A DNA stretch of 20,699 nucleotides, taken from contig JABDEF010000020.1 of assembly GCA_013287235.1 (NCBI GenBank), positions 1-20,699 on the forward strand, read 5' to 3'. Positions 7,238 through 14,541 of the stretch are shown piece by piece. Under the pieces are notes generated by a model. The model had not been told where the DNA came from and did no database searches. It worked only from the letters and a program-made list of their open reading frames with translations. The translations under genes and the position numbers were made by a program. This DNA is from Gammaproteobacteria bacterium. Its GTDB lineage: Bacteria > Pseudomonadota > Gammaproteobacteria > DSM-16500. Every line of letters begins with the position of its first letter. Position 1 is the stretch's first letter.

Positions 7238-7947
7238 TAAATATTTTTCCTTGAAAAAATCATTTTTAAATTCACCAAACCTGCCATCCAAGGTGAATAC
7301 CAACCGGTACGCTTATGATGACTCAAACGTCCTTCTCGATCTTTATGAAAAATCACTGGCACCTCTGTATATTTCAAATCAAGCTGTAAAGCTTTGATAA
7401 TCATTTCAGAAGCATATTGCCAACCTTGCGATTGTAATTGCATGCGCTTCAATGCTTCCAACGTTACCCCGCGCATCCCGCAATGAATATCTGAAAAATG
7501 TGATCCATGCACTTTATTCAAAATAAAGTTGGTAAGTGGTATACCAAAATAACGATGTAAAGGCGGCATAGCACCTTTTTCAATTATACCCTTAAATCGT
7601 GAACCCATAATAAAGGTAAACCCCTCTTTAAATTTTTCAATAAAATTATCTATAAAACGCATGTCATATGTCAAATCTGCATCTCCCATAATGACATATT
7701 GACCTCGCACCTCTGGAATGGCATCAATATATGCCCGACCTAAGCCTCGTTTAGGTACTTTTAATACTTCAGCGCCATGTTGCAATGCAATTTCTGCCGT
7801 TTTATCGTTTGAACTATCCACAATTAAAATTTGCCCGGTCACATTCGCTTTTTGTAATCCCTCTTTACACCAATCGACAAATTCACCGATGGTAATTTCT
7901 TCATTTAATGCGGGAATAAGAATGGTAACCAATGGATGACGAATCAT
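7237..7947 (-). CDS. GT2 glycosyltransferase, polyprenyl/dolichyl-phosphate sugar synthase type
   Basis: A 236-aa GT-A fold transferase. It begins PLVTILIPALNEE and has VDSSNDKT (43-50) for nucleotide binding, the metal-binding MGDADLTYD (87-95, D89 and D91), GSRFKG (115-120) and DIHCGMRG (153-160), typical of the DPM1/dolichol-P-glucose synthase-like branch. Such enzymes load a sugar from a nucleotide donor onto polyprenyl phosphate on the cytoplasmic face. It lacks the C-terminal membrane helices of ArnC/GtrB-type enzymes, so it would rely on other proteins or peripheral contact for the membrane. I start at ATG 7947, which overlaps the epimerase stop as ATGA and has GGAG eight bases upstream; a longer frame to 8019 would overlap the epimerase by 76 bases. 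It probably makes the donor for the neighbouring GT-C-like enzymes. Confidence 0.88.
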   Translation of the reverse strand: MIRHPLVTILIPALNEEITIGEFVDWCKEGLQKANVTGQILIVDSSNDKTAEIALQHGAEVLKVPKRGLGRAYIDAIPEVRGQYVIMGDADLTYDMRFIDNFIEKFKEGFTFIMGSRFKGIIEKGAMPPLHRYFGIPLTNFILNKVHGSHFSDIHCGMRGVTLEALKRMQLQSQGWQYASEMIIKALQLDLKYTEVPVIFHKDREGRLSHHKRTGWYSPWMAGLVNLKMIFSRKNI

Positions 7948-8897
7948 GATGAAAGCTCCACAATCAGAGATAAAACAGAATCCTGAATGGCTTCTCTTGA
8001 ATTTTTTTGACATGTCCAACCTAACGCGCGGATTTTTTCTGTATTTAAACGAACAATCGGAATATCACCTTTCCAACCGCGATCCCCTCCTGTAAATTGA
8101 TACGCGACAGGATTTTCTAATCCCATACAGTTAACTGTGATATCTGCAATATCTCGAACCGTAATATAGTCTTCTGTTGCAACATTATAAATTTCAAAGG
8201 GTTTTTGGTGTTCTTGCGCTTTCAGTACGGCGGAGACCACATCATCGACATGAATATAAGATTTGCTTTGTGAACCATCTCCTAAGATCGTTAATAGGGA
8301 TGAATTTTGACTGAGTTTCCGAATAAAATCATAACAAACGCCATGGGTTTGCCTCGGGCCCACGATATTCGCAAAACGAAAAACAGAGGCGCTCATACCA
8401 AACATATGACAATAACTTGAAATGAATGCTTCTCCCGCAAGTTTACTGGCACCATACGTTGAAATGGGGATCAAAGGCCCATCGTTTTCTTTCGCGTATG
8501 TTTCCCCAAGTTCACCATAAACACCACTTCCTGATGTGTATATGATATGTTTCACCCGCGTATGACGCATTGCCTCTAAAACTTGATAGGTAAGATAAAT
8601 ACCCTCATCAAAATCAATGCGAGGTTCTTTCATCGCTCTTGCAATATCAGGATTGGAGGCAAAATGCATCACAGTCGTGTGATCATACATCGCCTCACAT
8701 AACACATCGAATGATTTGATATCGCCTTTGATGACTGAGAAACGTGCATCAGTTAAATGATGTTGATAATGCGATTCCTTGCCAGAGGAAAAATTATCAT
8801 AAATGGTCACTCTTTCCGTTTCTTGATTTGCAAGAAGGACGTCCACAAAATGTGAGCCCAAAAAACCCGCACCCCCCGTCAAAAAATATTTTTTCAT
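7944..8897 (-). CDS. NAD-dependent nucleotide-sugar epimerase/dehydratase, GalE-like
   Basis: An extended short-chain dehydrogenase/reductase of 317 aa. The N-terminus has the NAD-binding glycine motif TGGAGFLGSH (7-16). D59 of KGDI and the TSGSGVYG strand (121-128) are in place, and the catalytic tyrosine and lysine are in STYGASK (Y148, K152). Downstream FRFANIVGPRQ and a SYIHVDDVVSAV segment are typical of sugar-nucleotide epimerases. The likely reaction is 4-epimerisation of a UDP-hexose (glucose/galactose or the N-acetyl forms); related family members act as dehydratases or on other NDP-sugars, so the substrate is open. AGAGG precedes the ATG by seven bases. It follows the GT-C-like gene after 14 bases and overlaps the GT2 gene by four, so it probably supplies the sugar donor for that transferase. 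Confidence 0.9.
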   Translation of the reverse strand: MKKYFLTGGAGFLGSHFVDVLLANQETERVTIYDNFSSGKESHYQHHLTDARFSVIKGDIKSFDVLCEAMYDHTTVMHFASNPDIARAMKEPRIDFDEGIYLTYQVLEAMRHTRVKHIIYTSGSGVYGELGETYAKENDGPLIPISTYGASKLAGEAFISSYCHMFGMSASVFRFANIVGPRQTHGVCYDFIRKLSQNSSLLTILGDGSQSKSYIHVDDVVSAVLKAQEHQKPFEIYNVATEDYITVRDIADITVNCMGLENPVAYQFTGGDRGWKGDIPIVRLNTEKIRALGWTCQKNSREAIQDSVLSLIVELSS

Positions 8898-8911
8898 GTA
8901 AAGCCTCTTAA

Positions 8912-10462
8912 TTATATTATTCTAGCAAAAAGCATTCGCTTTCGAAACAATAACCCTGTTATGACAAAGAATAAAAAAAAGGAAAATATGAAAAACATCA
9001 CTTCATTGATTTTAGAAAAATTATAACCCACAAAATAATACCATTGAAATATATAATAAACACCTAAAATCATACCAATATAGATACTTAATAGACAAAG
9101 AAAGACAAAAATAACCTCGAAAAACTTGTAAACATCTTTTCTTACATATTTTTCACATAACCAAAAAGAAATGATCGTAAGCTCAACAAGAAATGTACTG
9201 AAATCAGAAAGGTAGCGATAATTACTCCCTTTGATGGAAAGAATAAATAACACGATAATCCCCGTCATCAACACAAAAAATTTAATGAAATGCAATAAAG
9301 GACGATAGAAAATACTTTCGTGACGAGAATAAAATTTTATAACAAAAGGTAAAAAGAACAAAAACATCAAGAGGGGTGATATTTTAAAAAAGCCAACCGT
9401 GGCCTCATATGCCTTATCATTCACCATTCTTATCTCGTAAAAATTAGGAAAAAAAACATAAGGAAATGAATTAATAAGATCAAAAGAGCGTAAAAAATAA
9501 TTATAAAATTCATAGAGTAAATTAAAAAAAGGATCGATGACAATGTGATTGGAAAGACCTGAATTCGCTGCTAATTCATAATTATGTCCAAATTCAAAAA
9601 TAGAATCAAATCGCATCGTGTTATATAACATCAAAAACGACCCAATGAAGAGTGCGGGTAGACTCAAGGCAATACCTCGAACTAAAAGCTGACTTTTGTC
9701 TGTATATTTACAAAGATATATCCATAAACTCGGGATAAGAATAAAAGATAATAATGCAAAATGCGGTCTCCCGCTGGCAGACAAGCCCAAACATAAACTA
9801 AAAAATATCAAATCTTTTATCTTAAAATGATCATGAAAAATTCGATAAAGAAAAAAAAGCGCTGCACTTAACATGAAAAATGCAGAAGCAATGGCAACTT
9901 CATAAAAAGCCGCGCGCGTGCATAAAAAAGGGGCATTATTCGCCAACCCTAAACTTAAACCTGCTAGCATGATTTGAAAATCTGAAAGATGAGGAAAATA
10001 GGTTTTTTGTATTTTTATCAATAACGCATAACAAAAGATAAATCCCAATGAAAGAAACAAAAATATCGCAACATAATCACTCAGATAATATCCTAAAAAT
10101 AATTTACTCGGAAGATAAAAAAGAAATACCGGCAGGGGTCCAAAATAAAGATATAACTTTCCTTTATAGTAAGAAGCATCATGCACTTTTTGATGCAAAA
10201 ATTCACCGTCTGGAAATTGAATATTATAATTTTCTCTAAAATCATAAGGATTTTTTAATTGTGATAATTCGAGAGGTGGTGCAAATGGAAAACTTAACTT
10301 CCCTGATAAAAAACCCTCTGTCAGATAATGGTAATTTTTAGGCAAAAAATCCGCCAAATGCGCTTGTGAACCGCAATAGGTAAAAAACGCATAACTTATC
10401 AAAACCAAGTAAATCACGCAAATATGCTTAAGTGCACTTTTAAGATGGATTGCTTCGCTCAT
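8912..10462 (-). CDS. Polytopic GT-C-like glycosyltransferase
   Basis: A membrane protein of about 516 aa, clearly homologous to the 5639-7237 product. Both share YLTE near residue 46, LKNPYDF (about 69-75), YLYFGPLPV (about 104-112), an SGRPHFAL segment and RFDSIFEFGHNYEL, all in the same order among hydrophobic helices. The pattern of one N-terminal helix, a large outward loop and then many helices suits the GT-C superfamily; substrate and acceptor are unknown. The start is uncertain: ATG 10462 has GAGA a few bases upstream, while ATG 10477 has no ribosome site and would add five residues. Either start lies inside the 3' end of the preceding gene (23 or 38 bases overlap), so translation is probably coupled. 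Confidence 0.82.
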   Translation of the reverse strand: MSEAIHLKSALKHICVIYLVLISYAFFTYCGSQAHLADFLPKNYHYLTEGFLSGKLSFPFAPPLELSQLKNPYDFRENYNIQFPDGEFLHQKVHDASYYKGKLYLYFGPLPVFLFYLPSKLFLGYYLSDYVAIFLFLSLGFIFCYALLIKIQKTYFPHLSDFQIMLAGLSLGLANNAPFLCTRAAFYEVAIASAFFMLSAALFFLYRIFHDHFKIKDLIFFSLCLGLSASGRPHFALLSFILIPSLWIYLCKYTDKSQLLVRGIALSLPALFIGSFLMLYNTMRFDSIFEFGHNYELAANSGLSNHIVIDPFFNLLYEFYNYFLRSFDLINSFPYVFFPNFYEIRMVNDKAYEATVGFFKISPLLMFLFFLPFVIKFYSRHESIFYRPLLHFIKFFVLMTGIIVLFILSIKGSNYRYLSDFSTFLVELTIISFWLCEKYVRKDVYKFFEVIFVFLCLLSIYIGMILGVYYIFQWYYFVGYNFSKINEVMFFIFSFFLFFVITGLLFRKRMLFARII

Positions 10463-11972
10463 AAATTTCTCGATCATTTATCATGGTACGGTAGGTGTAA
10501 TGACTGAAAGCTTCTTTAAAATTTTCATTTTTCGAAAAATACTGAATGAAACTCTCTTGATCCGCTTTAAATATTTTTTTATCCAAAATAATCCATCTTG
10601 TTTGATAACGATTTAAATCACTGGCAATTGCATTGATCAAATGATTTTTATTTTTTTCAATTTGCGATCGCTTTCTTCCATCGGTTAGCTTCTCTAAATT
10701 ATTTAAACCATGTAACCACCAAAAAAGGGGGAAGCGTCCATCATAACGACCATTGATATGATAAACCAAAGGAAAACAATCCAAGGTGGTTAAAGCGAAA
10801 CACGTAACAGAATAATTGCCTGGCTTTGATAAAAAATACTCTTTCATCTCAACAATCGAGTCATAGGCATAAACCGATAAAAGCATCATTAATAATTTAT
10901 ACCATATCCGTATAGGATATATAAATATTACAGCATTCGCTAAAATTAAAAAAAATATATCCGTTATAGAAATGGGTTTTTTAAAGATGGGTTGAAAGAT
11001 ATGGCTTGTGTAATAAACCAACAATAAACTCGCAAAAGAAAATGCGGGTATGACATGATAAAACCAAGGTGCGCCTGAGAGCAATACAGCAATAAATGTG
11101 CCTACCAACGATAAAAAAAGAAGATTTCCTAAAGCAGGATAACGATCATATTTTAAAAAAAATGGATATGCAATTATCATGGCAAGAATAAATAAAACTG
11201 TTCCAAACTGAAATAACTCAACCCATGGTTTTTTAATAAAAGGAAAGTAATATTTAGTTAGCAATGGCAAAATAATTTTAATATATTCTGGTTGAAATAG
11301 AAGAATGGATACAAAATACAAAACAAGTACACTTAAGACCATGAGTGACTCTACGCGCATCCATGCCAAAAGATGCCTTTTTTTATAAACAAAATAAAGC
11401 TCAATCAAACATAAAGTGGGTAAAAAATAGGGTTTAATTGCAAAACCCAAGCCCCCTATCAAACCTATCAAAAAAGCAATACGCAGCGGTATTGGATAAC
11501 CCATGATTCGAAGAGATGCACCGAGCACATAAGGCAATGTCAAAATCATAACTAAGTGTTCACGCTGTCCAAATGAACTCATGGGAAGTAAAAAAATAAT
11601 AAACAGAATAACAAAAAAAAGGAATATTCTTAAAACAAAATCATCATCAGGTAGAATTTTTATTAAAAGATAAAAAGAAAGTACACAGCTTAAAAAACAC
11701 AAAAAATACATATACAAATGAAAAGAAAAAATAATGGAAAATGAACTGTATTTTGCTAATAGTACAGCGGGCGTGTAAAGATATAAAATCATCGGCGGAT
11801 TGGTTTCAAAAAAATCTTCACCATACTTGCCACCCAAGAGCAATTGCTTTGTTGCATGCAAAAGATATCCGACATCGCCACTTAGCAATAATTTCTTTTG
11901 CAGCATATAACTCAAAAATAGAATGAAACCTGTAAAGATAGGAATAATATATTTTTTATATGTAAGATTCAC
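10440..11972 (-). CDS. GT-C-like (ArnT/PMT-type) glycosyltransferase, second tandem copy
   Basis: A 510-aa polytopic membrane protein. The first outward loop reads SGDVGYLLHATKQLLLGG and then DFFETNPPMILYLY, matching the acidic-D...GG.Y...NPP pattern of ArnT/PMT-like GT-C enzymes, which use polyprenyl-phosphate sugars. Conserved SFGQREHLVMILTLPY and GGLGFAIKPYF follow. The last roughly 130 residues form a soluble domain with LDCFPLVY, FPLFWWLHGL and ENFKEAF, also shared with the upstream gene. It starts at a GTG (11972) with AAGGG seven bases before it, placed over the stop codon of the upstream paralogue nine bases away. The two genes are a tandem duplication of equal length that has since diverged, so they may use different sugars or acceptors. 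Confidence 0.84.
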   Translation of the reverse strand: MNLTYKKYIIPIFTGFILFLSYMLQKKLLLSGDVGYLLHATKQLLLGGKYGEDFFETNPPMILYLYTPAVLLAKYSSFSIIFSFHLYMYFLCFLSCVLSFYLLIKILPDDDFVLRIFLFFVILFIIFLLPMSSFGQREHLVMILTLPYVLGASLRIMGYPIPLRIAFLIGLIGGLGFAIKPYFLPTLCLIELYFVYKKRHLLAWMRVESLMVLSVLVLYFVSILLFQPEYIKIILPLLTKYYFPFIKKPWVELFQFGTVLFILAMIIAYPFFLKYDRYPALGNLLFLSLVGTFIAVLLSGAPWFYHVIPAFSFASLLLVYYTSHIFQPIFKKPISITDIFFLILANAVIFIYPIRIWYKLLMMLLSVYAYDSIVEMKEYFLSKPGNYSVTCFALTTLDCFPLVYHINGRYDGRFPLFWWLHGLNNLEKLTDGRKRSQIEKNKNHLINAIASDLNRYQTRWIILDKKIFKADQESFIQYFSKNENFKEAFSHYTYRTMINDREIYERSNPS

Positions 11973-11981
11973 GGATAACCC

Positions 11982-13496
11982 TTAATTCTCACGTTCATAA
12001 ATTCGATATCCATTCATCTTTTGTAGATAATGATAATTTTTCCATGCTTCACGAAATTTATCATTTTGAGAAAAATAATCGATCAAGTCAAATGCTGGAT
12101 ATTCCAAAACATGGAAGTTTCCTTCATTCACGATAACCCATCTTGCTTTTAACTGATTTAAGTCTTCTGAGACACTATCTATCAAAAATTTTTTATCTTG
12201 TAGAACGTCACTCGCCTTTGATGGATGATTTATTTTTTCCATTGCAGAAATCCCTTTATACCACCAAAAGGAAGAAAATCTTTCCGCATAACGCATTTTT
12301 GCAGAGTAGACTAAAGGAAAACAATCCGAGGTAAAAAGGGAAAAACAATAAATCGAACGCTCTCCTTTTTGCGTATTGATATATTTTTCTATGGGTAAAA
12401 TAGGATATGTTTTTTTGAACGCTGAAACAGCTGTTAACAAAGCATAATAATTATAAAGTGGAACACTATAGAATAAAGCACTTAAAAGACATAAATAAAA
12501 TATATTCGATTTAATATTTTTTCCAGAACATAATTGAGTTAAACAATGCATGCTCAGCAAATAAGCCAAACACATTGCAGGATAAAAATGATAATACCAG
12601 GTTTGTCTTGGGATAAGATAGGCAAGCGTCATACCGACAGATGTGAGCCACAAGGTTGCGCCAAATGCTTTATAACGATCACTGGAATAAAAAACCAAAT
12701 AGCCTATCATTACTCCAAAACAAAATAACACCTCAGGTCTTAAAAGTAACACTGAAATGCTTTCAATAAAAAAAGGGAAATAATATTTAAATACATAAGG
12801 CAGAATAATATCAATATATTCGGGCTGCCAAATATAAATAGAAATGAGATAACTTAAAATAACACCCACAATTGTCAGTGATTCTATTCTAAAAACAGCA
12901 AAAATACTTCTTTTAATGAAAATAGCATATAGCTCTAGAAATATAAAAGGAATGATAAAAAAAGGTTTGAGGGCAAAACCTAAACCGCCAAATAACCCAA
13001 TCACAAAACGCATCTTACGAGATATCGATTGATTCTCAAAAAAAAGTGCCATCGTAAATAGGTAAGGTAACGTTAAAATGATCCATAAATGTTCCCGCTG
13101 CCCAAATGCAAAGAGCGGTAATAGAAATAAGACCCATAATAAGGTCAACGATAAGCTGTATCGATAAAAACGATTTCGTGGGATAACCTTTTGAAGTAAA
13201 TAAAAACAGGTGCCAAAAGATATCAAAGATAAGGTAAGGATATATAAACGAAGTGCAAAAACGATATCACCTGTTACTATTTTCACTAAAAGATGAATCG
13301 GTAAATAGAGATATAAAATCATGGGAGGATTGGTTTCAAAAATCTGGGAGACATAATGCCCCCCCTGAAAAAGCACCCATGCAGCATGTATTAAATAAGA
13401 AACATCCGGAGACATTATAATGCTGCTTTGTAAAAGATAAGCCAAAAAGACAAGGACTGTAGAAACCACGAAAAAATGCATTATGTCTTCTTTCAT
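11982..13496 (-). CDS. GT-C-like (ArnT/PMT-type) glycosyltransferase, first tandem copy
   Basis: A 504-aa polytopic protein and the first gene of the glycan operon. It has the same order of blocks as its neighbour: MSPDVSYLIHAAWVLFQGGH, IFETNPPMILYLYLP, AFGQREHLWIILTLPY, GGLGFALKPFF, and a C-terminal soluble region with SDCFPLVY, FWWYKG and NDKFREAW. The role is probably transfer of a lipid-linked sugar at the periplasmic face. I start at ATG 13496, which has AAAGG six bases upstream; a TTG at 13514 would add six residues. It lies about 140 bases after trmJ on the same strand, with a repeat and promoter-like sequences between, so the operon probably has its own promoter. Confidence 0.84.
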   Translation of the reverse strand: MKEDIMHFFVVSTVLVFLAYLLQSSIIMSPDVSYLIHAAWVLFQGGHYVSQIFETNPPMILYLYLPIHLLVKIVTGDIVFALRLYILTLSLISFGTCFYLLQKVIPRNRFYRYSLSLTLLWVLFLLPLFAFGQREHLWIILTLPYLFTMALFFENQSISRKMRFVIGLFGGLGFALKPFFIIPFIFLELYAIFIKRSIFAVFRIESLTIVGVILSYLISIYIWQPEYIDIILPYVFKYYFPFFIESISVLLLRPEVLFCFGVMIGYLVFYSSDRYKAFGATLWLTSVGMTLAYLIPRQTWYYHFYPAMCLAYLLSMHCLTQLCSGKNIKSNIFYLCLLSALFYSVPLYNYYALLTAVSAFKKTYPILPIEKYINTQKGERSIYCFSLFTSDCFPLVYSAKMRYAERFSSFWWYKGISAMEKINHPSKASDVLQDKKFLIDSVSEDLNQLKARWVIVNEGNFHVLEYPAFDLIDYFSQNDKFREAWKNYHYLQKMNGYRIYEREN

Positions 13497-13512
13497 CACA
13501 TGCCTTTCGAAC

Positions 13513-13555
13513 AATATACTTACGATAAGCTATCTGGATCAAGATACTTTGTCAA
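13513..13555 (-). promoter_or_regulatory. Promoter region of the glycan operon
   Basis: On the - strand an exact TTGACA (13555-13550) is followed after 17 bases by TAGCTT, a poor -10. Alternatively TTGATC (13542-13537) is followed after 18 bases by TATATT (13518-13513), a better -10 that would start transcription just before the ribosome site. Which one is used cannot be told from sequence. Confidence 0.4.
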
Positions 13556-13566
13556 ATAATTGACAA
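13549..13566. promoter_or_regulatory. Imperfect palindrome, possible operator
   Basis: TTGTCAAATAATTGACAA reads nearly the same on both strands (8 of 9 paired positions). It overlaps the exact TTGACA of the candidate - strand promoter and sits between trmJ and the glycan operon. A binding site for a repressor is possible; no regulator is identified. Confidence 0.3.
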
Positions 13567-13573
13567 CCATTCA

Positions 13574-13636
13574 CCGTCAATCCAGTGCCTTCTGGATTGC
13601 TTCGCCTCGTAAAGAGCACTCGGCTCGCAATGACGG
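13574..13636. repeat. 63-bp palindromic dispersed-type repeat
   Basis: The element begins CCGTCA (13574-13579) and ends TGACGG (13631-13636), exact inverted ends, with an inner hairpin ATCCAG/CTGGAT (13580-13585 and 13592-13597) and the phrases GGATTGCTTCGC and CGCAATGACGG. Such sequences are well known as dispersed repeats in Rickettsia and other bacteria. It touches the stop codon of trmJ directly, and could serve as that gene's 3' hairpin. Only one copy is in the window. Confidence 0.7.
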
Positions 13637-14347
13637 TTACATTTTCTTTTCAATTGCATTCAGTATCCCGCGCAAGATATTGACCTCCATCACATCTAAT
13701 CTTGCGCGATTAAATAAGCGCCGCAAACGTGTCATTAATTGACGGGGGGCTTCTGGTTTTAAAAAAGACAATGCGACCAGTATGCGTTCTAAATGAATAT
13801 AAAAACCTTCCACATCCTGTGCTGCTGCATAATCGTAATCCCATACAGATGTGGAAGGCGTTAAACTTCCTACATATAATTCATAAGCAATCACTTGAAC
13901 GGCCGCCGCCACATTCAAAGAGCGATAGGCAGGATTACTCGGTATTTCTACATGAAAATGACAACGATGCAACTCTTCATTGGTTAAACCGGATTGTTCT
14001 CGTCCAAAGAGAATTGCTATTTTGGTTTGAGATGATTCAAGAATCGCTTTTTCTGCGCACTGCCTGGGCGTTAAATGCGGCCAGGGAATCGTACGACTTC
14101 TAGCACTCGCCCCCATCACCAAACCGCAATCAGAAATCGCATCGTCGAGATGGTCCGTGACAACTGCTTTTCCCAATACATCCAATGCACCAGAAGCCAT
14201 TTCATCCGCACGCACGTGAGGGAATAAGGCAGGATTGACTAAATAAAGCTCTGCCAAACCCATCGTTTTCATCGCGCGAGCAGTTGCCCCAATATTACCG
14301 GGGTGTGAGGTATTTATTAAAACAATACGAATATTTGTAAGTGTCAT
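13637..14347 (-). CDS. trmJ: tRNA (cytidine/uridine-32-2'-O)-methyltransferase TrmJ
   Basis: A 236-aa SPOUT-family methyltransferase, close to the 246 aa of E. coli TrmJ, which methylates the 2'-O of position 32 in the tRNA anticodon loop using SAM. The N-terminal NTSHPGNIGATARAMKTMGL (12-31) is the family hallmark with the conserved arginine R23. The knot-forming C-terminal motifs are LFGREQSGLTNEEL (113-126) and IPSNPAYRSLNVAAAVQ (135-151). The C-terminal extension typical of TrmJ is present. It is divergent from suhB, as in many gammaproteobacteria. The ATG has only a weak ribosome site, and a large inverted repeat begins 24 bases upstream, so its promoter must lie in or beyond that repeat. 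A dispersed repeat abuts the stop codon. Confidence 0.94.
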   Translation of the reverse strand: MTLTNIRIVLINTSHPGNIGATARAMKTMGLAELYLVNPALFPHVRADEMASGALDVLGKAVVTDHLDDAISDCGLVMGASARSRTIPWPHLTPRQCAEKAILESSQTKIAILFGREQSGLTNEELHRCHFHVEIPSNPAYRSLNVAAAVQVIAYELYVGSLTPSTSVWDYDYAAAQDVEGFYIHLERILVALSFLKPEAPRQLMTRLRRLFNRARLDVMEVNILRGILNAIEKKM

Positions 14348-14371
14348 TATGTTCTAATCAAAAGGGATTAA

Positions 14372-14473
14372 CGTCGTCCCGTGATGCTTTTACACGGGAT
14401 CTCTTGCCCGAGTAAACTCCACCAAGAGCTTACTCGAGCAAGAGGTCCCGTGTAAAAGCATCACGGGACGACG
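14372..14473. repeat. Large inverted repeat (44-bp arms, 14-base loop)
   Basis: The left arm (14372-14415, beginning CGTCGTCCCGTGATGC) and right arm (14430-14473) are reverse complements at 42 of 44 positions. Both mismatches are of the transition type, leaving G-U pairs in one or other RNA strand. It fills the gap between divergent trmJ and suhB. It resembles the CGTCxTCCCGTG...CACGGGA palindromic repeats of Rickettsia and Legionella relatives. With no flanking genes converging on it, it is not a natural terminator here and is more likely an inserted mobile-type palindrome. Confidence 0.8.
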
Positions 14474-14481
14474 GGAATAAC

Positions 14482-14510
14482 TTGGTATCTTACGTAATAT
14501 TTGCTATTCT
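14482..14510 (+). promoter_or_regulatory. Candidate suhB promoter
   Basis: TTGGTA (14482-14487) and TATTCT (14505-14510) are 17 bases apart, each matching four consensus bases. They lie immediately after the inverted repeat and about 30 bases before the suhB ATG, so the in-frame TTG at 14482 is part of the promoter rather than a start codon. Confidence 0.4.
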
Positions 14511-14541
14511 ACGCAAGTTTTTTAAAACCCCTGAGAACCCA

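Noticed and set aside
13560..13742. A 60-codon frame across the dispersed repeat and the end of trmJ
   Set aside because: It is made of repeat sequence plus the antisense of trmJ, with no initiation signal.
14372..14473. Bidirectional terminator
   Set aside because: The flanking genes diverge from it, so no transcript should end there, and no T-run follows either arm.
14372..14473. CRISPR array or tRNA gene
   Set aside because: There are only two inverted arms, not direct repeats with spacers, and no cloverleaf pattern is seen here or elsewhere in the window.
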